Positions 36,830 through 46,191 of a stretch of 64,000 nt of DNA are shown here, piece by piece. The first letter of the stretch is position 1. Each line of letters opens with the position of its first letter. The position numbers were made by a program, and so were the translations under genes. The DNA is from Chelatococcus sambhunathii (GTDB taxonomy: Bacteria; Pseudomonadota; Alphaproteobacteria; Rhizobiales; Methylopilaceae): the NCBI GenBank assembly GCA_031316315.1, contig JADBEO010000019.1:19857-83856 (forward strand), written 5' to 3'. The notes beneath the pieces were generated by a model. The model was not told the origin of the DNA and did no database searches. It was given only the letters and a program-made list of their open reading frames with translations.

Positions 36830-37862
36830 GGAAATTCACCAGCGAGCTGATGATCCGCCTCCGGATCTGGATGCCCTCGGGCGTGAGTTCGCGCGGCGCT
36901 TCGCTTTTCTCCAGAACCTCTGCTGGGGGATAGATCATCTCGTCCTTGCGCATGTCTTCCGGCGTCTCCGCCAGCGCCTTCAGATTGGGCGTCGGACGTC
37001 GCAGCCTAACCGCATTTGTCAGCGCGTTCGGCGCGGAGGCGACATGGTTCAGCAGGTCGAGCGCAAGCGCCTTGCGAGGCGACGTCGCGACCACGCTCAT
37101 GCAGTCGAGCCAGTAGAGCGTTCCCTCGCGCGGAACCGCGAATTTCCAGTCGCCAGTCGACTTCGGCGTCTCGTTCAGCGCGAACTGGTCGCCGCTGTAG
37201 CCGAGCGCCATGTAGAGCTCGTCGCCATAGGCCCGGTCCTGCGATGACGTCAGGATGTAGTCATAGGTGCGAACCGCCGGCCCCTGCGCCTTCAGCAGCT
37301 CGAACGCGGCCCTCAGGGTGGGCTCGTCGGATGCGTTGATGGATTTACCGAGAGCGATCAGCGGCGCGACGAACATCTCCGTCGGGTCGTTGTACATCGC
37401 CACATGGCCCTTCAGCGCGCTCGCTGGATTCATCAAGTCGTTCCAGGAGGTCGGCGGGACGCTCACTTTGTCGGAACGGTAAAGGATGCCCATGGTTCCC
37501 GTGAAATAGGGAACGCCGAACGCGCCGCACCGAGCGCGCAGATCTTCGGGATACTCGGCGAGCGACGCGACGTTCTTCTGGTCGAACGCATCAAGCACCC
37601 CGCGGCGGCCATAAAGCCGCGCGGCATTGTCCGAGATGACCACGAGGTCGACGTTGCTGAGGGGGTCGGTCAGGATCTCGTCCCGGGCGTCGCCGCTGTC
37701 GAAGAAGGTCTGCCGCACCGCGACTCCGGTCTTCGCCGTCCAGGCGTCGAGGATCGACTGGTCGATATATTTCTCCCAGTTCAGCAGATTGAGTGTTTCG
37801 GCCCGCGCCGGAAACGCCACCGCGAGCGCGGCCAGCAAGGCGAAAAGGGCGGTCTTCGGCAT
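36816..37862 (-). CDS. Periplasmic PotD/PotF-like (polyamine-type) substrate-binding protein
   Basis: Secreted type-II periplasmic binding protein of 348 aa. The signal peptide is residues 1-21 (FALLAALAVAFPARA). The mature start ETLNLLNWEKYIDQSILDAWTAKTGVAVRQTFFDSGD matches spermidine/putrescine-binding proteins, followed by DLVVISDNAARLYGRRGVLDAFD, VPYFTGTMGILYRSDK and GYSGDQFAL. No permease or ATPase genes accompany it; instead it overlaps a GGDEF-EAL gene by 14 bases. The pair resembles NspS-MbaA of Vibrio cholerae, where a binding protein signals polyamines to the c-di-GMP enzyme. Start ATG at 37862; a TGTTC-N4-GAACA palindrome lies 13 bases upstream. Confidence 0.88.
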   Translation of the reverse strand: MPKTALFALLAALAVAFPARAETLNLLNWEKYIDQSILDAWTAKTGVAVRQTFFDSGDARDEILTDPLSNVDLVVISDNAARLYGRRGVLDAFDQKNVASLAEYPEDLRARCGAFGVPYFTGTMGILYRSDKVSVPPTSWNDLMNPASALKGHVAMYNDPTEMFVAPLIALGKSINASDEPTLRAAFELLKAQGPAVRTYDYILTSSQDRAYGDELYMALGYSGDQFALNETPKSTGDWKFAVPREGTLYWLDCMSVVATSPRKALALDLLNHVASAPNALTNAVRLRRPTPNLKALAETPEDMRKDEMIYPPAEVLEKSEAPRELTPEGIQIRRRIISSLVNFRDAR

Positions 37863-37874
37863 GCAGCCTGCTCG

Positions 37875-37888
37875 TGTTCAATCGAACA
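37875..37888. promoter_or_regulatory. 14-bp palindrome upstream of the binding-protein gene
   Basis: TGTTC-aatc-GAACA, perfect 5-bp arms, 13 bases before the start codon at 37862. Candidate operator; it is not the alphaproteobacterial LexA site GTTC-N7-GTTC. The remaining roughly 245 bases up to the gene at 38137 show no feature I recognise. Confidence 0.35.
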
Positions 37889-38136
37889 TTTGTGCCACGA
37901 CGAGCTTAAGAACTTGTGAGGGACGTATCCGCTACCGCAGCGCGAGATGGTCGGCGCCTGCGGCGAATTCGGTGGAAGCCCCTCCCGAAAGCGCGTCGAC
38001 GTCATCGTTTATCTTAAATCGCGCATAACCTACGGTTCGCGGCCGATCCGGGGTAACGTGGTCGAGAACGACGGCATGTAACCGGCGCCGCTGTTGAAAT
38101 GAGCGCCGGGCACGGGGATGCGTATCGGAGCCTCGG

Positions 38137-38703
38137 ATGAGCCCAAAGGGCTTGGTTACTCTGGTCATGGCGAGCCTGCTGCACGGCGTCGCGCTCGCGG
38201 CCGAACCCGTGCGCGATGCGCCGACCGGCCTGTCCGTGCAGCCTCCGGACGGCTACGAGGCGCGCAAGGCCGAGGGCGACCCGCGCTATGCGGCGGTTTA
38301 CGCCGTGCAGAAGAAGGGCGAGGTCGAGACCGGCTGCAAGATCGCCTTCCAGGCGAGCCAAGCGCCCGGCTCGGACCCGGCCGAGGCGCTGAGCCAGGCG
38401 GACATCAACGACTTCACCAGGAAGAAGGAGTGGACGGACCTGATCCGCGCCACCCTCGCGCTGCGCTATGACGTCTCGACCGTCGAGCCGTTCGAGCATC
38501 AGGGCCTCATGGGCGCGGCGGTCGTAGCGGACTTCAAGCCGATCGAAGGCGAGCCGCAGACGACGGAGGTCCGCTCCTACCTCGTCGTGCTGGACACGCC
38601 GAAGGGCCGCACCACGATCGTCTGCGTCGGCGACAAGAAGAGCTTCGCCGGCCGCAAGGCCGAGTTCGAGGCGGTGGCGCGCTCGGTGACGCCGCCGAAG
38701 TGA
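38137..38703 (+). CDS. Hypothetical exported protein
   Basis: Protein of 188 aa not recognised by name. The signal peptide is short (VTLVMASLLHGVALAAE, cleavage about residue 22). The rest is a soluble alpha/beta-looking domain with GLSVQPPDGYEARKAEGDPRYAAVYAVQKKGEVETGCKIAFQAS and a final RTTIVCVGDKKSFAGRKAEFEAVARSVTPP. Two cysteines (TGCK and IVCVG) could form a disulfide. Start ATG at 38137. An imperfect hairpin (GGCCCC-TC-GGGGC) follows the stop. Function unknown. Confidence 0.72.
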   Translation: MSPKGLVTLVMASLLHGVALAAEPVRDAPTGLSVQPPDGYEARKAEGDPRYAAVYAVQKKGEVETGCKIAFQASQAPGSDPAEALSQADINDFTRKKEWTDLIRATLALRYDVSTVEPFEHQGLMGAAVVADFKPIEGEPQTTEVRSYLVVLDTPKGRTTIVCVGDKKSFAGRKAEFEAVARSVTPPK

Positions 38704-38819
38704 CGCCGCCAAGGCCCCTCGGGGCTGACTTTGGCGTGAAGGCTTTGCGGCTTGCCGCGCCGCCGCTGTAGTGTCGCTTTCCTTCGCGTGACCGCCGTCC
38801 ATCAGCCGGGCAGGAAGCC

Positions 38820-39716
38820 GTGACCAAGACGATCCGACCCGACGCCCGCGCGATTTCGCTCTATGACCGGTTCACCCATGGCGAGATGGGCCGGCGGGAG
38901 TTCCTCGAGCGGCTGACCGCGCACGCCGGCTCCGCCGCCGCCGCGACGGTCCTGCTCTCGACGCTCTCCAACGACTATGCGCGCGCGGCGATCGTTGAAC
39001 CCAACGACAAGCGGCTGGCGATCGAGACGGCGCGTTATCAGGGCGCGAGCGGCGAGGTCTCCGGGCTGATGGCCCGGCCGAAGGGCGGCGACAAGCGGCC
39101 GGCGGTGATCGTCATCCACGAGAACCGCGGCCTCAACCCGCATATTCAGGACGTCACGCGGCGGCTCGGCGTCTCCGGCTTTCTCGCCTTCGGCGTCGAC
39201 TTGCTGTCGCCGGCGGGGGGCACGCCGGCCGACGAGGATAAGGCGCGCGACATGATCGCCGCGCTCGACCTCGACAAGGCGACGCGCGATCTCGCCGAGG
39301 CCGTGACCTTCCTGATGTCGCATCCGGAGTCGAACGAGGGCGTGGGCGCCGTCGGCTTCTGCTGGGGCGGCGGCATGGCGAACCGGCTGGCGGTCGCCGC
39401 GTCGGACCTCAAGGCTTCGGTCGCCTATTACGGCCAGCCGCTCGACGCCGCGCAGGCCGCGGAGGTCAAGGCGCCGTTGCTGCTGCATTACGCCGGGCTG
39501 GACGAGCGCATCAACGCCGGCGTTCCGGCCTTCGAAAAAGCGCTGAAGGACGCGGGCAAGGAGTACCAGATCGAGATCTACGAAGGCGCGAACCACGCCT
39601 TCAACAACGACGCCAACCCGGCGCGCTACGAGCGCAAGGCGGCGGCGCTGGCGTGGGACCGAACGATCGCCTTCCTGGAAAGCCATCTGGGAGCCGCCGT
39701 TCCGCCGACGCGGTGA
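38820..39716 (+). CDS. Dienelactone hydrolase family protein
   Basis: Hydrolase of 298 aa. The DLH domain (about residues 65-290) contains VIVIHENRGLNPHIQDVTRRLGVSGFLAFGVDLLSP, the nucleophile elbow GFCWGGGMANRLA with Cys as nucleophile (as in dienelactone hydrolase), HYAGLDERINAG with the acid and GANHAFNND with the catalytic His. The N-terminal 58 residues have a Tat-like pattern (MGRREFLERLTAHAGSAAAATVLL), so export is probable. Start GTG at 38820 with AGGAA four bases upstream. The substrate is not known; relatives act on chloroaromatic lactones or other esters. Confidence 0.9.
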   Translation: MTKTIRPDARAISLYDRFTHGEMGRREFLERLTAHAGSAAAATVLLSTLSNDYARAAIVEPNDKRLAIETARYQGASGEVSGLMARPKGGDKRPAVIVIHENRGLNPHIQDVTRRLGVSGFLAFGVDLLSPAGGTPADEDKARDMIAALDLDKATRDLAEAVTFLMSHPESNEGVGAVGFCWGGGMANRLAVAASDLKASVAYYGQPLDAAQAAEVKAPLLLHYAGLDERINAGVPAFEKALKDAGKEYQIEIYEGANHAFNNDANPARYERKAAALAWDRTIAFLESHLGAAVPPTR

Positions 39717-39743
39717 GGCCGCGCAACTTTTTTTCGCGACCAG

Positions 39744-39768
39744 GGAACCGGGGCTCGAACTCGACGTT
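39744..39768 (+). promoter_or_regulatory. EcfG-type general stress promoter of the sRNA candidate
   Basis: GGAAC (39744-39748), 16-base spacer, CGTT (39765-39768); exact consensus. No coding sequence follows on the plus strand before the perfect terminator ending at 39878, so the product is a short RNA. Confidence 0.7.
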
Positions 39769-39773
39769 GTGGC

Positions 39774-39878
39774 GGTGAAGGCTCTGCAACGGAGCTTTTC
39801 GCACAGGCGGCCAGCTCCCCCGACTGGCCCGCCTCGATGAGGCGGAACCGCTATCCCCCGAGGCGGTTCCGCCTTTTT
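39774..39878 (+). ncRNA. Candidate stress-induced small RNA with two C-rich loops
   Basis: About 105 nt, bounded by the EcfG promoter at 39744-39768 and the terminator at 39841-39878. Three stem-loops can be drawn: SL1 (39778-39784 with 39792-39798), SL2 (39806-39814 with 39824-39833, one bulged C, loop CUCCCCCGA) and SL3, the terminator (39841-39851 with 39863-39873, loop UAUCCCCCGAG). Both of the last two loops expose the same octamer UCCCCCGA, complementary to G-rich ribosome sites, a design known from alphaproteobacterial C-rich-loop sRNAs. The 5' end is inferred from promoter spacing. Not a family I recognise. Confidence 0.6.
39841..39878 (+). terminator. Rho-independent terminator of the sRNA candidate
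   Basis: Perfect 11-bp stem GGCGGAACCGC with GCGGTTCCGCC, 11-base loop, followed by TTTTT. It lies about 125 bases after the dienelactone hydrolase stop and could also end that transcript. Confidence 0.9.
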
Positions 39879-39982
39879 ATTTCCAGCGCCGTTTATCAGG
39901 ATTTCGTGGCGAACACGCCGGTTCTCCGCGCGTAACGCCGGCGACGGCCGCTGTTCCGCGCGAGCGCAATTTGGGCTGGCCC

Positions 39983-42280
39983 TTACGGCCGGAACTCCAG
40001 CGTCGCGGTCTTTACGTCCTCGGCGTCGAAACCGGCCATGACGTCGATCGGGCCGGGCGCCATGATGCGCTGGCCGTCGACATCCCAATAAGCGAAGTCG
40101 TCGGCCTTCACCTCGAGCTCGACCGTCTGCGTCGTGTACGGGTCGAGCTTCACGCGCTTGAAGCCGCGGAGCTGCTTCAGCGGCTGCGACACCCGCGCGA
40201 CCCTGATCCCGACATAGATCTGCACCATGGCGGTGCCGGCGCGCATCGAGTCGTTGGAGACGTCGACCTTCACCTTCGCCGTCTCGCCAGCGCGCATCAC
40301 CTTCCGGTCGAGCTGCGGCGCGCCGTAGGAGAGCTTGGTGTAGGTCTTGCCGTAGCCGAAGGCGTAGAGCGGCTTGATCGACGTGTCGCCGTAGCCCGCG
40401 CGGAAGCCTTCCATTGGGTCGAGATAGGGGCGGCCGGTCGGGCGGTAGTCGTGCGACAGCGGCACCTGCCCGAGCGAGCGCGGAAAGGTCATCGGCAGGC
40501 GCCCGAGCGGCTCGACATCGCCCATTAGCAAGCGGGCGATGGCCGGGCCCGTCATGGTGCCCGGCTGCCAGGCGTAGATCAGCGCGGGCGAGATCTGGTC
40601 GAGCTCGGTCAGCACCAGCGGGCGTCCGGCCATGACGATGACGATGGTCGGCTTGCCGAGCGCGAGCACCTTGCGGGCGAGCTCCATCTGGCGGCCGGGC
40701 AGGTCGAGGTTCGCGCGGGCCTGCGCCTCGCCGGTGTCGGCGAAGGCTTCGCCGAGCGCGAGCACCACAACCTCGGCGTCACGGGCGGTCTCGACCGCGG
40801 CGGCGATCTCCTCGTCGCGGGCGTCATGGGTCCGGCCGCCAGGCGTGGTGACGACCTTGGCGTTAGGCAGGCGCTGCTCGAGCCCCTTCTTGAGGGTCAC
40901 CACCTCCGACAGCACCGAGCGCGCGCTCCAGGCGCCGACGACGTCGTCGGCATTGTCGGCGAGCGGGCCGACGAGCGCGACCTTCTTCACGTCCGGCGAG
41001 AGCGGCAGGATCTTGCCGCCGGCCTGCGCATCGGAGCCGGAGTTCTTCAGCAGCACCACCGACTTCTCGGCGAGCTCCTGCGCGACGGCGAGCGCCTCCT
41101 TGGTCGGCGGCGGCGTCTTGGTGCGGCCGGGCTCGAGGCCGTGATGGGGCGTCTCGAACAGGCCCATCTCCTCCTTGACGACCAAGATGCGACGCACGGC
41201 GTCGTCGACGTCCTTCTCGGCGATCACGCCCTCGCGCACGAGCTTCGGGATCGCGCGGAAGAAGTCGTTCGACTGCATGTCGAGCCCGGCGCCGGCCTGG
41301 AAGGCGATGCGCGCCGTCTCGATCCGGTCGCCGTCCCGGACGAGCCCATGCTCGACCAGCGCCTTCACGCCGTCGAAGTCGCTCATCACGATGCCCTTGA
41401 AGCCCCATTCGCCGCGCATGACGTCCTTGAGCAGCCAAGGGTTGGCGATGGTCGGCAGGCCATCGGGCGCGTTGAGCCCGGCCATGAAGCAGCGCGCGCC
41501 CGCGTCGAGCGCCGCCTTGAACGGCGGCAGGAACTCCTGCCGCATCGCGCGCTGCGAGACGTCGGCCGCCGTGTATTCTCGCCCGCCGATCACCGCGCCG
41601 TTCGCGCCGATGTGCTTTACGCAGGCGAGCAGAGAGGTCTTGTTCGACAGGCTGTCGCCCTGAAAGCCCTTGATCCGGGCCTCGGCGATGCGCGAGGCGA
41701 GCCAGACCGACTCGCCGGCGCCCTCCACCACGCGGCCCCAGCGCGCGTCGTGGGAGATGTCGAACATCGGCGCGAGCGTCATGTTGATGCCGTCGGCCGT
41801 CGTCTCCTCGGCGGCGACGCGCTCGGCGCGGCGGATGGCGTCGAAGTCCCAGCTCGCCGCCTGGCCGAGCGCGATCGGGAAGATCGTCCGGAAGCCGTGC
41901 AGGATGTCGTGCGCCATCAGGAGCGGGATTTTCAGCCTGCTCTCCTTGACGGCGATGTCCTGCATCTCCCGCGCCTGGTTGACGTTGTGCACGTTGTAGA
42001 CGCTGCCGACGGCGCCCGCCCGGATCGCGTCGCGGATGTCCCTGTAGTTGGACTCCTGCGGCGGGAAGGTCGTGTTCATCGTGAGCTGGCCGGCCTTCTC
42101 CTCGAGCGTCATCTTGGAGATGAGCGCCTCGACGCGCGGCGAGGCGGCCGGGTCGGCGGAGGCCTGCAACGGGATCAGGAAAGCGAGCGCAAACGCGAGC
42201 GACGCGACACGACGCGGGTTCAATCGGGCCTCCGGACTGGCGGGATCAGCGGATCGAGGACGGGACTTCTCAGGTACCAC
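39983..42280 (-). CDS. bglX: Glycoside hydrolase family 3 beta-glucosidase (BglX-like)
   Basis: Periplasmic beta-glucosidase of 765 aa. N-terminal signal peptide after a basic start (RRVASLAFALAFLIPLQASA). The GH3 N-terminal domain (about 50-370) has VEALISKMTLEEKAGQLTM, LLMAHDILHGFRTIFPIALG, ACVKHIGANGA and the nucleophile Asp in GIVMSDFDGVKALVEHG; the C-terminal GH3 domain (about 410-640) contains SVVLLKNSG and ALVGPLADNADD; a fibronectin-III-like domain (YVGIRVARVSQPLKQLRGFKRVKL) closes the protein. The start GTG at 42280 gives a plausible leader. Likely releases glucose from oligosaccharides; natural substrate unknown. Confidence 0.92.
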   Translation of the reverse strand: MVPEKSRPRSADPASPEARLNPRRVASLAFALAFLIPLQASADPAASPRVEALISKMTLEEKAGQLTMNTTFPPQESNYRDIRDAIRAGAVGSVYNVHNVNQAREMQDIAVKESRLKIPLLMAHDILHGFRTIFPIALGQAASWDFDAIRRAERVAAEETTADGINMTLAPMFDISHDARWGRVVEGAGESVWLASRIAEARIKGFQGDSLSNKTSLLACVKHIGANGAVIGGREYTAADVSQRAMRQEFLPPFKAALDAGARCFMAGLNAPDGLPTIANPWLLKDVMRGEWGFKGIVMSDFDGVKALVEHGLVRDGDRIETARIAFQAGAGLDMQSNDFFRAIPKLVREGVIAEKDVDDAVRRILVVKEEMGLFETPHHGLEPGRTKTPPPTKEALAVAQELAEKSVVLLKNSGSDAQAGGKILPLSPDVKKVALVGPLADNADDVVGAWSARSVLSEVVTLKKGLEQRLPNAKVVTTPGGRTHDARDEEIAAAVETARDAEVVVLALGEAFADTGEAQARANLDLPGRQMELARKVLALGKPTIVIVMAGRPLVLTELDQISPALIYAWQPGTMTGPAIARLLMGDVEPLGRLPMTFPRSLGQVPLSHDYRPTGRPYLDPMEGFRAGYGDTSIKPLYAFGYGKTYTKLSYGAPQLDRKVMRAGETAKVKVDVSNDSMRAGTAMVQIYVGIRVARVSQPLKQLRGFKRVKLDPYTTQTVELEVKADDFAYWDVDGQRIMAPGPIDVMAGFDAEDVKTATLEFRP

Positions 42281-42421
42281 AGCAGGCGCACGGCCGGCTG
42301 CATTTTGAACAGAAGGGCTTTAATGCAGCTGAAGGAAGCCTGAACGTCTTCGCAGCCGCATTTTCGCTGACGCCACACATAGAGCGGCCGCGGGAACAGC
42401 CGAGGGAATGAGGTGGATACG

Positions 42422-43351
42422 ATGACGTTACAATCAGGCGCGCGGATCGCGGTGCTGGGAACCGGCCTGATGGGCGCGCCGATGGCGCGGCGACTCATTG
42501 GCACGGGCTTCGACGTCGTCGTTTGGAACCGCTCGCGCGAGAAGGCCGAGCCGCTGGCGGCGGACGGCGCGACGGTTGCCACGACCGCGCGGGACGCCGT
42601 CGCGGGGGCGCGTGTCGTCATCACCATGCTGACCAACGGGGAGGCCGTCACCGACGTGCTGTTCGGCCCGGAGGGCGTGGCGGCCTCGCTCGACCCCGAA
42701 GCCCTCGTCATCGACATGAGCTCGATCCCGCCGGACGTCGCGCGCGATCACGCCGTGCGGCTGGAGCGTCTCGGGGTCCGCCATCTCGACGCCCCTGTCT
42801 CCGGCGGCACGCGCGGCGCGGCCGCGGGCGAACTCGCGATCATGGCCGGCGGGCCCGAGGACGCCTTCACCGAGGCGGTCCCGGTGTTCGCCGCGATGGG
42901 CCGCGCGACCCGCGTCGGCCCCTCCGGAGCGGGCCAGCTCGCCAAGCTCGCCAACCAGGTGATCGTCGGCGTCACGATCGGCGCGGTGGCGGAGGCGCTG
43001 CTGCTCGCCGCGGCCGGCGGCGCCGACCCGGCGGCGGTCAGGGACGCGATCCGCGGAGGCTTCGCGGAAAGCCGGATCCTCGAGGAGCATGGCCGCCGCA
43101 TGATCGAGCGCGACTTCATCCCCGGCGGGAAGGTCAGGACCCACATCAAGGATCTCGACACGGCGCTCGCAGCCGCCGCGGACTCGGGCGTCACCCTGCC
43201 GCTCACCCAGAACGCCCGCGACCGCTTCGCCTTCGTGCGCGACGCCATGGGCGGCGGCGGCTACGACCACACCGCCCTGCTCCTCCAGCTCGAGGAAGCG
43301 GCGACCGGCGGAGGACGCATCGGGACCGGGCCGGACAGGCTGCCGGAGTGA
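42422..43351 (+). CDS. NAD(P)-dependent beta-hydroxyacid dehydrogenase (3-hydroxyisobutyrate dehydrogenase family)
   Basis: Cytosolic dehydrogenase of 309 aa. Rossmann motif IAVLGTGLMGAPMARRLIGTGFDVVVWNRS (about residues 9-38), substrate motif LDAPVSGGTRGAAAGELAIMAGG, and the catalytic Lys in GAGQLAKLANQVIVG are intact, then KDLDTALAAAADSGVTLPLT as in 3-hydroxyisobutyrate, tartronate-semialdehyde and glyoxylate reductases. Which of these cannot be decided from sequence. Start ATG at 42422 with GAGGTGG upstream; an in-frame GTG is at 42413. The aminotransferase gene follows 77 bases downstream. Confidence 0.9.
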   Translation: MTLQSGARIAVLGTGLMGAPMARRLIGTGFDVVVWNRSREKAEPLAADGATVATTARDAVAGARVVITMLTNGEAVTDVLFGPEGVAASLDPEALVIDMSSIPPDVARDHAVRLERLGVRHLDAPVSGGTRGAAAGELAIMAGGPEDAFTEAVPVFAAMGRATRVGPSGAGQLAKLANQVIVGVTIGAVAEALLLAAAGGADPAAVRDAIRGGFAESRILEEHGRRMIERDFIPGGKVRTHIKDLDTALAAAADSGVTLPLTQNARDRFAFVRDAMGGGGYDHTALLLQLEEAATGGGRIGTGPDRLPE

Positions 43352-43389
43352 GGCGCCGCCGCCTTGCACCGGGCCGGCGTCGCGCCTAG

Positions 43390-44631
<1,242 letters not shown>

Positions 44632-44739
44632 AGACGATCCCGAGCAGTCTCCAACGCCTCGCCGGATATATGACGATGTAGTGGCGAGACCGCCATGATG
44701 TCGTCTTCAATATTTCAGGTTGAACCCAAGGATCCGTCC

Positions 44740-44769
44740 GTTCCGGTCAAAATCGTCGCATTCCGGAAC
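44740..44769. promoter_or_regulatory. Inverted repeat upstream of the DUF992 genes
   Basis: GTTCCGG (44740-44746) and CCGGAAC (44763-44769), perfect 7-bp arms 16 bases apart, about 100 bases before the first DUF992 start. Candidate operator; nothing else is recognised in the 235-base gap. Confidence 0.35.
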
Positions 44770-44866
44770 AAGATGGATCGATCACGATGTCTCGACGTTG
44801 TGAGGCGGGTAGGTCGCGCCTGTGCCGTTTGGCGCGGCCGGGTCTTTCACTGGAGGAGATATCGAC

Positions 44867-45442
44867 ATGCGCAAGATCGCAGGCAGCAAGATCATGCTTG
44901 GCCTGACGGCGCTCGGCATCGCCGCCGCGCCCGTGGCCGCGGACGCCGCCAGCCGCATGCGCCCGGCGTCCGACGCCCACATGCAGCACGGCCGCGTCCA
45001 GGCGCAGGCCGACGGGACGCAGCGCGGCGACAAGGCGGCGGGCGTCCACACGGGCACGCTGGAATGTGACGTCTCGGCCGGCGCTGGCTTCGTGATCGGC
45101 TCGAAGCGCGACGTCGCCTGCACTTACAAGGCCGCTGGTCTGAAGCCGCAGCGCTATGTCGGCTCGATCAGCCGGATCGGCCTCGACGTCGGCGTAACGG
45201 GCAAGTCCGTTATGGTCTGGCAGGTGGTCGCCCCGACCACCGAGTCCAAGCGTCAGGGTCTCGACGGCCAGTATCGCGGCGTTTCGGCCAGCGCCGCCGC
45301 GGCCTATGGCGCAAACGCCAACGTGCTTGTCGCCAGCAACACCGGCTTCAACCTGCAGCCGCTCAATGTCGGCGGCCAGCGTGGGATCAATCTTGCGGCC
45401 GGGGTCGGCTCGCTCAATCTCCGTTCGGCGGGGCGCGGCTGA
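44867..45442 (+). CDS. DUF992 exported protein, copy 1
   Basis: Exported protein of 191 aa, function unknown. Signal peptide residues 1-27 (KIMLGLTALGIAAAPVAADAA). A His/Gln-rich linker (MQHGRVQAQADG) precedes the DUF992 domain (about 60-185): GTLECDVSAGAGFVIGSKRDVACTYKAAG, YVGSISRIGLDVGVTGKSVMVWQVVAP, LDGQYRGVSASAAAAYGANANVLV and a glycine-rich end. The two cysteines probably form a disulfide. Start ATG at 44867 with GGAGGAGAT upstream. A paralogue follows 111 bases downstream. Confidence 0.9.
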   Translation: MRKIAGSKIMLGLTALGIAAAPVAADAASRMRPASDAHMQHGRVQAQADGTQRGDKAAGVHTGTLECDVSAGAGFVIGSKRDVACTYKAAGLKPQRYVGSISRIGLDVGVTGKSVMVWQVVAPTTESKRQGLDGQYRGVSASAAAAYGANANVLVASNTGFNLQPLNVGGQRGINLAAGVGSLNLRSAGRG

Positions 45443-45553
45443 CGCCCTACATTTGGCGCAGAGGACGCCGCTAATGCGGCGCACATGACGAATAGGCGCA
45501 GGTGATCATCGCCCGCGCCGGTTCGTCCGGCCACCGCGCCAAGGAGAAATCAG

Positions 45554-46081
45554 ATGCCACGCTCCGTCATGACAGGCCTTGCGGCCGCAGCGCTGTTCTC
45601 GGCGGCGTCGCCCGTTCTGGCGGCGGATCCGTCCCATCCGGTGGTGAAGATCGAAAAAGGGCGTTACGTGCCGGTCTCTGGCTTCCAGGTGGGAACCTTG
45701 CGCTGCAAGGTGCCCGGGACGGTCGGCTACATCGTCGGCTCGGAGCGCGAGGCGTCCTGCGAATACAGGCCCGTCGCCGGCCGCAACGCCATCGACCTCT
45801 ATATCGGCCGCATCAAGAAGGTCGGCGTCGATGTCGGCGCGACCGGGCCGAGCGTGATGGCCTGGGCGGTGTTCGCCAAGTCGCGCGACATCGGGCCGGG
45901 CGATCTCGCCGGCAAGTACCGCGGCGCGGCCGCCAGCGTCTCGGCGGGAATCGGCGGCGGGGCGAACGTGCTGGTCGGCGGCTCGGACATCACCATCTCG
46001 CTCCAGCCCCTCAGCGTCGAGGGCCAGACCGGCCTGTCGGTCGCAGCGGGCTACGCATCGCTCCGGCTCGATCCGATCTGA
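45554..46081 (+). CDS. DUF992 exported protein, copy 2
   Basis: Paralogue of the preceding gene, 175 aa. Signal peptide residues 1-23 (GLAAAALFSAASPVLAAD), then the DUF992 domain: VGTLRCKVPGTVGYIVGSEREASCEYRPVAG, YIGRIKKVGVDVGATGPSVMAWAVFA, LAGKYRGAAASVSAGIGGGANVLVGG and ISLQPLSVEGQTGLSVAAGYASLRL. The same two cysteines are kept. Start ATG at 45554 with AAGGAGAA close upstream. Clear tandem duplication but well diverged, so old. It is followed by msrP with its own promoter. Confidence 0.9.
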   Translation: MPRSVMTGLAAAALFSAASPVLAADPSHPVVKIEKGRYVPVSGFQVGTLRCKVPGTVGYIVGSEREASCEYRPVAGRNAIDLYIGRIKKVGVDVGATGPSVMAWAVFAKSRDIGPGDLAGKYRGAAASVSAGIGGGANVLVGGSDITISLQPLSVEGQTGLSVAAGYASLRLDPI

Positions 46082-46121
46082 TCTTCTCGCATGATCGTGA
46101 GACAGGCGAGCGGCGTGGGGC

Positions 46122-46147
46122 GTAACCCTTCGCCGCCCGTCTGCGTA
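46122..46147 (+). promoter_or_regulatory. SigF-type ECF promoter of msrP
   Basis: GTAACC (46122-46127), 16-base spacer, CGTA (46144-46147). Same elements and spacing as the promoter in front of the ECF sigma gene at 6308. The expected transcript starts near 46153, 39 bases before the msrP start at 46192; an upstream ATG at 46147 overlaps the -10 box and cannot be the start. Confidence 0.65.
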
Positions 46148-46191
46148 TGAGCGAGGGTAAACTCTACGCCTCGACCAAGCCGGAGCCCGCC

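Noticed and set aside
37875..37888. GTTC-N4-GAAC as an SOS (LexA) box
   Set aside because: Alphaproteobacterial LexA sites are direct repeats GTTC-N7-GTTC; spacing and orientation differ here.
38053..38062. GTAACG and GTAACC copies near 38053 and 38079 as further SigF promoters
   Set aside because: Neither has CGTA or CGAA at the 16-17 base distance.
39934..39957. Minus-strand GGAAC-N15-CGTT that could drive an antisense RNA against the sRNA candidate
   Set aside because: The spacer is 15, outside the usual 16-17 of EcfG promoters, and no clear transcript unit follows.
42325..42345. Six-codon ORF (MQLKEA) with a ribosome site between bglX and the dehydrogenase gene
   Set aside because: Too short to separate from chance; no attenuator structure accompanies it.
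46147..46191. ATG at 46147 as the msrP start
   Set aside because: It overlaps the predicted -10 element, and the family N-terminus begins at 46192.
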